In this document: piece by piece, positions 12,206 through 19,593 of the stretch
How the letters are laid out: the number at the start of each line of letters is the position of its first letter
Numbering within the stretch: the first letter of the stretch is position 1
From: Pogonophryne albipinna
Taxonomy: Eukaryota > Chordata > Actinopteri > Perciformes > Artedidraconidae
Direction of reading: 5' to 3'
Assembly (NCBI GenBank): GCA_028583405.1
Contig: CM053244.1
Coordinates: 1,364,001-1,428,000 of the forward strand
DNA: 64,000 nucleotides
The notes under the pieces: model-generated
What the model saw: the letters and a program-made list of their open reading frames with translations, nothing else
Databases searched by the model: none
Told to the model about the DNA's origin: nothing
Translations under genes and position numbers: made by a program

Positions 12206-12723
12206 AGTGTTTTCCCTGACAGTAAAACGCCGACCAAAAAAAACCTGTACTCGCACAACGCTATGATAGCACTTCCTGCGGTTTATCTCTCTCATCTGCG
12301 CATGCCCACTAGCTATCTCCCTTACAGGAGCAACAACTGGGGTAGCGAGTGGGGAATATGTACAGTCAACAATGTGTGTGAGTGCAGGATTGTGAAAACA
12401 AACGGCACTCAGACTTGGATACAGATCAACCTTTTCATTTATGGAAACAACAGGGATCTGGGCATCATACAGGGAGGAGGTGAGATTCACCCTGGCGTCC
12501 CGGGTGGAGAGAACCGCTGAGACGCTTCCTCCCCCTGCCAGTCAGCTCCGCGCTGGTGGAGCGCCCCACCCGGCGGTCCTCTGCTGCTGCTGAGTCTGCT
12601 GAGGTCGGGCAGCCCGTCCCCGTGAGTGCCGGTACGCCGGTCCCGCGGGGTGGGCCGAAGAATTGGGGGGCGCTACAGATACAGGACTCCGCGGAGGAGC
12701 GCGCTGCGATGTCTGAGGAGAAG
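12206..12723. other. Unrecognised GC-richer block next to the DIRS fragment
   Basis: An 86-codon plus-strand frame (12263-12520) and GC-rich sequence up to about 12720. No domain can be seen in either strand. It probably belongs to the mobile-element mosaic between the split halves of the 61-bp array. Confidence 0.35.
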
Positions 12724-13572
12724 CTAGCGGTAGCATAAGGCTAAGCTGCACCCTCTCCTCCTCCTGACGGCTAAAATGTTGAGTGACCGAGGCCATCGAC
12801 CCAAAGAGCCCTTCCGTGGCAACGGGGGCAGAGGTTTCTTCCCCTCCGCCCAACCGGCTGTTCGCGGCAACAGATGGGCTGCCAGGCTCTCATCGAGGGG
12901 GGGCACGCCAGGACACACCGTGTCTGATCGGCCCTGCACCCTGATAATGCCCGACAAGAATGCAATGGAGGCCTTCGCCTTCAATGGACGACGCCATGTC
13001 GCCACCACACACTGCCAGATGTCTGGCAACGGGGGCGAGATGAAGGCCGGCTGCGCCGGAAGCACCAGGCCGTAAAACCCCTGCCTAAGGCGGCTTATAG
13101 GCCTCGGTGGCAGCGGTGGGGGGAGCGGTAGGCCTACACGCTCCGCCGCCTGGGTCATCACCGCTGGGAAGTCCAGTCGCGCAGACCTAAGTCTTGGGCC
13201 CTCCTGGCCGTCGGAACCGAGGGTGTCGGACAAGGAGATGTCGTCATCTTCCCCCTCCGCGAAGTCGACCACGCGGTCCCTTGGCAGAGCGAATTCAAAT
13301 GGCACGTCCTGCAAATCGTCCATTTCCACCACCTCGAGGTCCGGATCATCAACCTCCACGTGCACCTGCGGGCCAAGCCTCAAGAAGTGCTCCGCACGAT
13401 GCCGGCGATTCAGCAACGGGATCGAGCGACAGGCAACGCAGCCCGGTGTCTGGCCCATTCCCTGCTCGGCATGGTCCTGCCCCAGGCACTGGAAGCACTG
13501 GCGGTGCAGATCCGCTCCCGCAATCAGGCCAGGGCCCGACGGGCAGCTACGATGCTCCAGGAGTGGCTCCAT
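12724..13572 (-). CDS. DIRS1-type retrotransposon Gag-like fragment, 282 aa
   Basis: In DIRS1-group (tyrosine-recombinase) retrotransposons the first ORF encodes a nucleic-acid-binding Gag-like protein of the cytoplasmic particle. Seen here: an ATG at 13572, a Cys/His motif at about residues 26-48 of the form CxxCLGxDHA...CxxC, and then an acidic stretch rich in Asp/Glu at about residues 68-115. These match the usual order in vertebrate DIRS1 ORF1. The frame then becomes proline-rich and basic and runs out at 12724. No reverse transcriptase, RNase H, methyltransferase or recombinase follows, so this is a truncated copy. GC content is far above the surroundings. The family call rests on the CLG-DHA motif and was not database-checked. 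Confidence 0.65.
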   Translation of the reverse strand: MEPLLEHRSCPSGPGLIAGADLHRQCFQCLGQDHAEQGMGQTPGCVACRSIPLLNRRHRAEHFLRLGPQVHVEVDDPDLEVVEMDDLQDVPFEFALPRDRVVDFAEGEDDDISLSDTLGSDGQEGPRLRSARLDFPAVMTQAAERVGLPLPPPLPPRPISRLRQGFYGLVLPAQPAFISPPLPDIWQCVVATWRRPLKAKASIAFLSGIIRVQGRSDTVCPGVPPLDESLAAHLLPRTAGWAEGKKPLPPLPRKGSLGRWPRSLNILAVRRRRGCSLALCYR

Positions 13573-13619
13573 TTATAATTCTTTCTTTCGCTTTCTCACA
13601 ATGTCTCAGACTCAGTGCT

Positions 13620-13896
13620 AGTGTTTCACCTCCGCTCGCTGAAGAGTAAAGGATGATGGTCGGGAGGCGAGGCCTCCTTTTATACGGAAGTGAGATGTGC
13701 ACGCATTCAGGTAGGCCCGCCCCGGGCCGGCTACGTCTATAGAAATCTCAGTAGGTGAATCCTTGCATGATAAGGTAGTACCCATAGAGTCCAGTAGAGG
13801 GCGGAGCCTGTGAGAGATATAACCAATAACATACCATTTCCAATATGAAAAAAGACTGAAACTTGGCCCGCCCAAGTATAGTCTATGTGTGGGAAA
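13620..13896 (-). other. Probable DIRS1 5' terminal region and a hAT end
   Basis: Upstream of the Gag start on the minus strand the sequence reads CTCTCACAGGCTCCGCCCTC (within 13790-13820), like the terminal repeats of fish DIRS1 elements. The segment closes at 13896 with GGGAAACCCTG, a hAT-type terminus (reversed CAGGGTTTCCCACACATAG). No partner terminus with a matching TSD was found. Confidence 0.45.
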
Positions 13897-13961
13897 CCCT
13901 GATACTACTGTAATACAAAAATAAAGTAAATGCTAATTACTGTGTTTCATTTGATAGTTAC
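13897..13961. repeat. Displaced unit of the 61-bp tandem repeat
   Basis: ATACTACTGTAATACAAAAA and following bases match 11205-11260 closely. It marks the point at which the interrupted array resumes. Confidence 0.8.
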
Positions 13962-14079
13962 ATTACATTACATTTAGCTGACGCTTTTATCCAAAGCGAC
14001 TTACAATAAGTGCGTTCGACCAACAACATACAAACTTGAAGAAAACAGAATCATATAAGTACATCAGGTTTCATTCAGT
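13962..14079 (-). mobile_element. L2/CR1-clade LINE or SINE 3' tail, about 118 bp
   Basis: Read on the minus strand it contains GTCGCTTTGGATAAAAGCGT followed by CAGCTAAATG and TGTAA repeats, the standard 3' end of teleost L2-clade elements. It matches the tail of the larger copy at 42850-42949, including GTTGGTCGAACGCACTTATT. This is a severely 5'-truncated insertion into the 61-bp array. Confidence 0.85.
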
Positions 14080-14349
14080 TAAAACACTATTACCGTAAAC
14101 ACAAATACAGTACTTGGAAGTTAATGTTTATTTTACACTGTTACTGTAAATAAAAACTTGTAAATACTGTGATTACCTTTACAGTATGTAACTGGCAGCA
14201 ATTGACAAGTTACTTACTGTATTTAATTTTACAGTATTTAACTGGCAGCAATTGACAAGTTACTTACCGACAGTAAGTAACTTGTCAATTGCTGCCAGTT
14301 ACGTACTGTGAATTTCACGGTACGTTTCTTACAGTGCAACACATGGAAG
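14080..14349. repeat. End of the ACAGTAA-rich repeat locus
   Basis: Contains one more 61-bp unit, a 50-bp direct repeat (CTGGCAGCAATTGACAAGTT at 14192 and 14242) and an inverted copy of the same sequence. It ends ACGGTACGTTTCTTACAGTG at about 14337. CACTG...CAGTG ends would suit a CACTA/EnSpm-type element, but no matching left end was found. Confidence 0.55.
14238..14302. repeat. Perfect 29-bp inverted repeat with 5-nt loop
   Basis: The arm TAACTGGCAGCAATTGACAA...TTAC (14239-14267) is the exact reverse complement of 14273-14301. It is followed by a second, nearly perfect 25-bp palindrome, ACGTACTGTGAATTTCACGG... (14302 onward). It could form a strong hairpin. Confidence 0.9.
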
Positions 14350-14435
14350 TGTCAGGGTGTGTGGAAAATGGGACCCAAGTGCAGTTTAAAAAAAGGACTA
14401 AAAAAGGTAAGATAACAAAAAGCGAGCTTTATTAA
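14350..14435 (-). mobile_element. 3' LTR, terminal part (before the piggyBac)
   Basis: TGTCAGGGTGTGTGGAAAAT to the TTAA at 14432 matches 19124-19207 with one base indel and one substitution. On the minus strand it carries the AATAAA signal (CTTTATT on the plus strand), now cut off from the rest of its LTR by the insertion. Confidence 0.9.
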
Positions 14436-14650
14436 CACTAGAACCGCCAGAGGTCGCTGTATACCTATATCCGCCAACGGGTAAAGTTTACCCGCAGTTG
14501 ATTTCCAAGGTACAATGTATCATACAGAACAGTGAGTTTTGATCGCACAGGGATGAAATGTATACCAATATAATCTGTGGACTCTCAGCTTTTCATATTA
14601 TATAGTTTGTACAGATAGCATGAAGTATAAAATATCGCTACAGTGCTGAT

Positions 14651-14736
14651 TTAAATGCTTGGTGTTAGACTTGTGTTTTGTTTAGGTATATATCTCTATC
14701 TCTCTCTCTATCTATAACTATCTATCTATCTATCTA

Positions 14737-14767
<31 letters not shown>

Positions 14768-14880
14768 ATATCTCTATCTCTCTATCTATAGGAACACCTG
14801 TAGACAAAAGGCGTTGCTATAGCAACACGTCATGTTTATGTTTACGCGCGAAATCAATAGCGCGAGGATCGCTGCATATT
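14651..14880. repeat. Subterminal direct repeat of the piggyBac, left copy
   Basis: A (TATC)n microsatellite (about 14690-14790) is followed by TAGACAAAAGGCGTTGCTAT and AGCAACACGTCATGTTTATG. The same (TATC)n plus unique block appears in the same orientation at 16655-16870. A smaller internal repeat (GCTTGGTGTTAGACTTGTGT at about 14656, a close variant at about 14914) brackets the microsatellite. Confidence 0.85.
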
Positions 14881-15125
14881 CTATGGAAGAAATATTACCC
14901 ACTCGCTAATAAACGCTTGATGTTAGGCTTGTGTTTCGTAAAGGTAAAAATGCTTCATATCGTCTGATCGCCTTCTACTCATAAAAAAACAACAACATGA
15001 CAATAATATAATGATTTATTTGTTATATAATTGAACAGCAGATAACACAGAACGTATACAAATAACAAAAACCATCAGAGAAGAAGAACAATAAGAACAC
15101 ATCGATTACAACGCTTCACAAACAC

Positions 15126-15790
15126 TCAAACACAATTGTTGCAAACACTGAGCACCTTGGCTGTGCATTTGCCACACACAGCATCCCCACACTTGACACA
15201 TTTGCAGAACGTTTTATTCTGCATGCAGTGCGCCTTCACCATGCAGGTCATTCTCCTGCGCTCTTCTGCACCAGCACCGCTGAAGGGCAGGTCCGCAAGT
15301 GGTGGCGCTTTTGATGCCATCCACTCAGCGCGCAGCTCGTGTGCCAGCTGGAGCATGAAGTCCTTCTCGGTATGTTCTCCTGGCTCATGCAGCTCCTGTA
15401 CAGCACCCAAGCGCATGATTTCCCGAAACCTGTTCCTCGACAGTGTTGCGTTGAAGAACGCGTTGCCCCACTGCTCGGACCAGAAACTCTCCATCTCAAT
15501 GTTCTTCCCACAATATGCACCTCTCACATAGAGAAGCGCAATAAAGGCCTTCAGCTCCATAATAGAGACATCCCAGGTGGCTCTGTCTCTCCGCGCTTCA
15601 GCAATTGTGCAATCAAGGATTTCCTCCAACATTACATTATCACACAGACACATAAATGCTGTGAGTTTGTCAGTAATGTTGTGACGTGCATGTGGTGTTG
15701 GGCCAGCAGACTCCGTGAGGATGTTCTGTATCGTCCACACTGTGCCATCTTTCCCGATCTCTTGGGCTGGTGACGGCTCAGTGGCACACA
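15126..15790 (-). pseudogene. piggyBac transposase exon 2, catalytic core deleted
   Basis: piggyBac transposases cut and paste DNA at TTAA using three aspartates in an RNase H-fold core, followed by a Cys-rich zinc-binding C-terminus. This 221-codon exon begins after a splice acceptor (TATTTAG|TG) and first gives the N-terminal DDE_Tnp_1_7 region: LTAFMCLCDNVMLEEIL, then FIALLYVRGAY, then FWSEQWGNAFFNATLSRNRF. Immediately after MRLGAV it jumps to C-terminal sequence (LQLAHELRAEW) and ends with the zinc domain FCKCVKCGDAVCGKCTAKV. The 250-300 residues that normally hold the aspartates are missing. The frame is open to the stop at 15126, with a possible AATAAA at about 15013-15018 on the minus strand. 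It cannot be catalytic, but could bind DNA or interact with active relatives (inference). Confidence 0.85.
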
Positions 15791-16042
15791 CTAAATAGGA
15801 GAGAGGAAAACACTACTTTCGACTAAAGTATATTTCATAAATATTTATTTGATAATATTACATCCTCGAAAGGCAATGAAAGGATCATTTGTAAAAAGAA
15901 AAGGCATTATCTATATGCCTTGATATCTTATAGCCTACGATTTGTAGAAAAGTAGGCTATAGTCTTATTTTGTAGTATTAGTCTCCCTTGAAGAGCAGGT
16001 AAACATATACGGTACACGTTGCTATCAGTGTTGACTGTGTGT

Positions 16043-16175
16043 CAGGGGCAGACTGGGACTAAAAATCAGCTCTCGACTTCGGTACCGCTAGTAAATTGTC
16101 AACGAGGGGGGGGGGCAAGTGACTTATCAGACCGGCCCACTTCGGTATCTCATCCCGATGGCCAGTCCGCCACTG
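16043..16175. mobile_element. 133-bp hAT MITE in the transposase intron
   Basis: The left end is CAGGGGCAGACTGGGACT. The right end, reversed, is CAGTGGCGGACTGGCCAT. The flanks CTGTGTGT and GTGTGTAT agree at 6 of 8 positions, an eroded TSD. A related left end, CAGGGGCGGACTGTCCAT, occurs at 50083. A poly-G run lies at its centre. Confidence 0.75.
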
Positions 16176-16432
16176 GTGTGTATTATCAGATATAGTGGTG
16201 TAGTGGGCGTTGGACGCGGTGGTTTTAATAGTCTAAAAATCCACACTACAACACTGGATATATAATATATAGGCTATACTATGCGGCCGAGTGTTTTTAG
16301 CGATAAGATGGTGTGTGTGTGTGTGTGTGTGTGTGGCTTCACTGTGTGTGTCCGAGCGTGTTTGACAGATAGGAACACTGAATTGAGTGAGGAATAGCCT
16401 ATGTTGTATATCCCTATTTATTTGTATCATAC

Positions 16433-16637
16433 CTTCTGCAAGCGGGGGGTCAGGATGGGACGGCCTCACGTTCCGCGGAGGCTCAGGATCGCTGTCAGAT
16501 GACCCATCAGAGGCAGAACAAACCCAGGACACATCACTCAGTCCTGATACTTCCCCACCATCAGACTCTGCTTCGCTCAGACGGTTTAGCAACTCTAGTG
16601 CCTCCTGTACGTTCATGAGTCTCTTTCTTTTGTCCAT
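16433..16637 (-). pseudogene. piggyBac transposase exon 1 (acidic N-terminus)
   Basis: ATG at 16637 opens 68 codons plus one base. It starts MDKRKRLMNVQEALELLNRL and continues as a Ser/Asp/Glu-rich segment, as is common in piggyBac N-termini. A donor GAAG|GTATGA at 16433/16432 joins in phase 1 to the acceptor at 15791/15790, restoring a Val codon and running into exon 2. The predicted product is about 289 residues, roughly half the family's usual 550-600. The 642-base intron contains the hAT MITE. Confidence 0.75.
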
Positions 16638-16654
16638 TCTGGAAATATAACCGG

Positions 16655-16870
16655 CTCTCTCTCTCTCTATCTATCTATGACTATCTATCTATCTATTTAT
16701 CTATTACTCTATATATCTATCTCTCTCTCAATCTATCTATCTCTCAATCTCTCTCTCTATCTACAGCAGTAGACAAAAGGCGTTGCTATAGCAACACGTC
16801 ATGTTTATGTTTACGTGCGAAATCAATAGCGCGAGGAGCGCTGCATTTCTATGAGGTAAATATTACCCGC
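16655..16870. repeat. Subterminal direct repeat of the piggyBac, right copy
   Basis: Partner of 14651-14880: (TATC)n-like sequence followed by TAGACAAAAGGCGTTGCTAT and about 90 further matching bases. Substitutions are few, so a duplication or conversion between the two ends is likely. Confidence 0.85.
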
Positions 16871-17074
16871 TGGCGGAAATAGGTATAAATAGCCATTTTT
16901 TTGGCGATTTTTTCAATCTGACTTCATATTGACAATGTTTAACAACACAGGGTGCTACATAACACACTTTCAGGAAAAGTCACGGACTGGGATATGTTAA
17001 TATTTTATTGAAAAAAAGTTACATACAATAAAAAAACAGCTGCGGGTAAAATTTACCCGTTGGCGGTTCTAGTG

Positions 17075-17280
17075 TTAAGAAAAGCCGAAGGCAGGAAAAA
17101 ACAAACTAATTACCAGAAACAAAACCGGGGAGCACGACAGACAGGAACAAACTTACGACGGGAACAGGCAGGAGACACGGACAAGCATAGGTGACAGGGA
17201 CATGAAATGACGACGAACAGACATGGAGCACAGGGGAAGACAAGACTAAATACACAAGAAGGGTAATCACAGGACAAGAC
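17075..17280 (-). mobile_element. 3' LTR, remaining part (beyond the piggyBac)
   Basis: 17079-17280 is essentially identical to 19208-19410. The match stops abruptly at GGACAAGAC, after which the 5' LTR reads ACAGCTGG and this copy continues directly into internal repeat sequence. About 180 bases of the LTR (its 5' part on the minus strand) are therefore missing, and an internal-to-LTR junction formed here. Confidence 0.85.
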
Positions 17281-17299
17281 TCGGAAGGAAATCCCGGGG

Positions 17300-17620
17300 G
17301 CAAAGCATAATCCATGGAGGGGATCTTGGGCGGACGGCCCGGGGGCAAGGCAGAGTTCGAGGAGGGGGTCTCGGGCGGACGGCCCGGGGGCAAGGCAGAG
17401 TTCGAGGAGGGGGTCTCGGGCGGACGGCCCGGGGGCAAGGCAGAGTCCGAGGAGGGGGTCTCGGGCGGACGGCCCGGGGGCAAGGCAGAGTTCGAGGAGT
17501 CAGGGGGCCGGGCTCGAGGGCGAAGAGCACGGCTGGGGAACTCAGGAGGCCGGGCTTGAGGGCGAAGGCCACGGCACTCAGGGGGCCGGGCTCGAGGGCG
17601 AAGACCGCACAGCTCCGGAG
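17300..17620 (-). repeat. 45-bp and 36-42-bp coding-style tandem repeats
   Basis: CAAGGCAGAGTTCGAGGAGG recurs every 45 bases from about 17346 (four units; 15-residue repeat RPPETPSSNSALPPG on the minus strand). Next to it GGCCGGGCTCGAGGGCGAAG recurs at 42- and 36-base intervals (17506, 17548, 17584). All periods are multiples of three. These blocks lie just past the stop of the 509-codon ORF in a different frame (477 codons, 17106-18539), suggesting a frameshift separated them from it. Confidence 0.85.
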
Positions 17621-19107
17621 GACGGACAGGACCCGGTGTCGGCCGGACAGGTCCCGGAGCCGGTGGGACAGGCGTAGACGGGATCCTGGTCCAATGGGAC
17701 CCCGGATAGAGCAAGGGCTGGTGTAGATTGGACCACCAACGCAACAGAGCAAGGAGTAGGTAGTGCCCCTGGCGGAAGAGGACAACGAGTTGGCAGGACC
17801 CCCGGCGAGACAGGTGACGGCGGGGCCTCCAACGGGACAGGACACAGGGTTGGCAGGACCCCCGGCAGAAGAGTAGTCGGCGGGACCTCCAACGGCACAG
17901 GACACAGGGTTGGCAGGACCCCCGGCAGGAGAGTAGTCGGCGGGGCCCCCAACGGGACAGGACACAGGGTTGGCAGGACCCCCGGCAGAAGAGTAGTCGG
18001 CGGGACCTCCAACAGCACAGGACATAGGGTTGGCAGGAGCCCCGGCAGAAGAGTAGTCGGCGGGGCCTCCAACGGCACAGGACATAGGGTTGGCAGGACC
18101 CCCGGCAGGAGAGTAGTCGGCGGGGCCCCCAACAGAACAGGACACAGGGTTGGCAGGACCCCCGGCAGAAGAGTAGTCGGCGGGGCCCCCAACGGGACAG
18201 GACATAGGGTTGGCAGGACCCCCGGCAGAAGAGTAGTCGGCGGGACCTCCAACGGCACAGGACATAGGGTTGGCAGGACCCCCGGCAGAAGAATAGTCGG
18301 CGGGGCCTCCAACGGCACTCGAGAGGTGACTTGAGAGGGAACTCGAGAGGGAACTCGAGAGGTGACTTGAAAGGAGGCTTGAGAGGAAACTCGAGAGGTG
18401 ACTTGACAGGAGGCTTGAGAGGAAACTTGAGAGGTGACTTGAAAGGAGCCTTGAGAGGAAACTCGAGAGGTGACTTGAAAGGAGGCTTGAGAGGGAACTG
18501 GAGAGGTGATTTGAGACGGACGGTACGCCGACAGGACATGGAGAGCTGGAGAAGGGACCATGGCTGCTGGGCCCGGTACTTGAGCCGGAACCATGGCTGG
18601 AACTGGGGCCGGAACCATGGCTGTATGGGCCGGTTCTGGAGCAGGGACCATGGCTGCTGGGGCCGGCACTGGAGCCGGAACCATGGCTGCTGGGGCCAGG
18701 AATGAGGCTGGAACCATGGCTGCTGGGGCCAGAACTGGGGCCGGAACCATGGCTGCTGGGCCCAGAACTGGGGCTGGAACCATGGCTGCTGGGGCCACGG
18801 CTGGAATCCTGGCCTTGCGTCTCCTAGAGACCTTTTGGAGGCTCCGTGGACCTCCTAAGGCAAGGCGGAATCCCAAGAAGGGGTTTGAGGCTTGAGGCTG
18901 GCACTCAGGGCTGCTAGTAAAAAGTATTAGCTTCTCAGGCAACAAGCTCCTAAGCCAGGGCCTGCTGTCAACCTCCCTGCGTGCCTCGTTAAGGGCAGCC
19001 TCTTTGGCCTCTCTGGATGAGGCCCTCCTCCAGTCATTGAAAATACACTCCAGATTGTATTTAAGCTCATAAACCTCTTGGCTAAATGAACAAACTGCTG
19101 GGTCCAT
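17578..19107 (-). CDS. Low-complexity ORF of the LTR element, 509 aa, Gag position
   Basis: ATG at 19107 lies 16 bases inside the 5' LTR, where Gag begins in such elements. Residues 1-100 are ordinary protein (MDPAVCSFSQEVYELKYNLE, with a basic-acidic helix-like segment RRASSREAKEAALNEARREV). The rest is blocks of tandem repeats: an 11-residue APAAMVPAPV type (33 bp, about 18580-18800), a 12-residue VTSRVSSQASFQ type (36 bp, 18320-18515) and a 20-residue PLEVPPTTLLPGVLPTLCPV type (60 bp, about 17820-18320). No zinc knuckle, protease or polymerase is present. All three minus-strand frames stay open across the repeats, so openness alone is weak evidence of translation. The function is unknown. 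It could be a diverged Gag N-terminus fused to repeats, or a captured sequence. Confidence 0.6.
   Translation of the reverse strand: MDPAVCSFSQEVYELKYNLECIFNDWRRASSREAKEAALNEARREVDSRPWLRSLLPEKLILFTSSPECQPQASNPFLGFRLALGGPRSLQKVSRRRKARIPAVAPAAMVPAPVLGPAAMVPAPVLAPAAMVPASFLAPAAMVPAPVPAPAAMVPAPEPAHTAMVPAPVPAMVPAQVPGPAAMVPSPALHVLSAYRPSQITSPVPSQASFQVTSRVSSQGSFQVTSQVSSQASCQVTSRVSSQASFQVTSRVPSRVPSQVTSRVPLEAPPTILLPGVLPTLCPVPLEVPPTTLLPGVLPTLCPVPLGAPPTTLLPGVLPTLCPVLLGAPPTTLLPGVLPTLCPVPLEAPPTTLLPGLLPTLCPVLLEVPPTTLLPGVLPTLCPVPLGAPPTTLLPGVLPTLCPVPLEVPPTTLLPGVLPTLCPVPLEAPPSPVSPGVLPTRCPLPPGALPTPCSVALVVQSTPALALSGVPLDQDPVYACPTGSGTCPADTGSCPSSGAVRSSPSSPAP
17820..18320 (-). repeat. 60-bp tandem repeat, about 8 units
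   Basis: GGGTTGGCAGGACCCCCGGC recurs exactly every 60 bases with a handful of variant positions (CCTCC/CCCCC, GGGAC/GGCAC, AGAAG/AGGAG). It encodes the 20-residue repeat of the ORF above. Confidence 0.95.
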
Positions 19108-19123
19108 ACTGGTCTGTTCATAC

Positions 19124-19593
19124 TGTCAGGGTGTGTGGAAAATGGGACCCAAGTGCAGTTTAAAAAAGGACTAAAAAAGGTAAGGTAACAAAAAGCGAGC
19201 TTTATTAACAAAAGCCGAAGGCAGGAAAAAACAAACTAATTACCAGAAACAAAACCGGGGAGCACGACAGACAGGAACAAACTTACGACGGGAACAGGCA
19301 GGAGACACGGACAAGCATAGGTGACAGGGACATGAAATGACGACGAACAGACATGGAGCACAGGGGAAGACAAGACTAAATACACAAGAAGGGTAATCAC
19401 AGGACAAGACACAGCTGGCAGGGGAGGCAGAAACACAAGGGCAACAGGTGAACACAATGAGGCACAATCAGACACAGGAGGGAAACTAACGACAGGAAGT
19501 CAAACACAGGAAGTAGGATCAGACAGACACAAAGATGAAAACATGTCAAAACAAAAAGGTGGAAAATGAAAACAAAAATCCAAAACCATGACA
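19124..19593 (-). mobile_element. 5' LTR, 470 bp
   Basis: On the minus strand it starts TGTCATGGTTTTGG and ends CACACACCCTGACA (TGTCA...TGACA). It carries AATAAA (plus-strand CTTTATT at about 19199-19205). It is complete, unlike the partner at 14350-17280. Confidence 0.9.

Larger units (their letters stand above)
14436..17074 (-). mobile_element. piggyBac-type DNA transposon, 2639 bp, TTAA target
   Basis: Termini CACTAGAACCGCCAGAGG (left) and CACTAGAACCGCCAACGGGT (right, reversed) are inverted repeats, and the element is flanked by TTAA at 14432-14435 and 17075-17078. CCGCCAACGGGTAAA blocks recur just inside both ends. It carries a two-exon transposase gene on the minus strand lacking the catalytic core. 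The target is the TTAA within the 3' LTR; the equivalent TTAA is intact in the other LTR. A 133-bp hAT element lies in its intron. Confidence 0.93.
14350..19593 (-). mobile_element. Non-autonomous LTR retrotransposon with exact 5-bp TSD
   Basis: The element is bounded by TGTCAGGG at 14350 and CCATGACA at 19593, and flanked by GGAAG on both sides (14345-14349 and 19594-19598). Orientation is minus: 5' LTR 19593-19124, a 509-codon ORF starting 16 bases inside, then a shortened 3' LTR broken by a piggyBac. LTR segments shared by both ends differ at only about three positions over about 290 bases, so insertion was recent. No protease, reverse transcriptase, RNase H or integrase is present and I see no canonical TGG-type primer-binding site after the 5' LTR. 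A Ty3/Gypsy origin is likely from the 5-bp TSD and TG...CA ends but is unproven. Confidence 0.85.

Noticed and set aside
8945..14340. A single complete CACTA/EnSpm element spanning the ACAGTAA-rich locus
   Set aside because: The right end ...TTACAGTG is suggestive, but no CACTGTAA left end with a matching 3-bp TSD was found.
17267..18265. 332-codon third frame through the 60-bp repeats
   Set aside because: It is the third open frame over the same repeats, starts inside them, and has no independent evidence.
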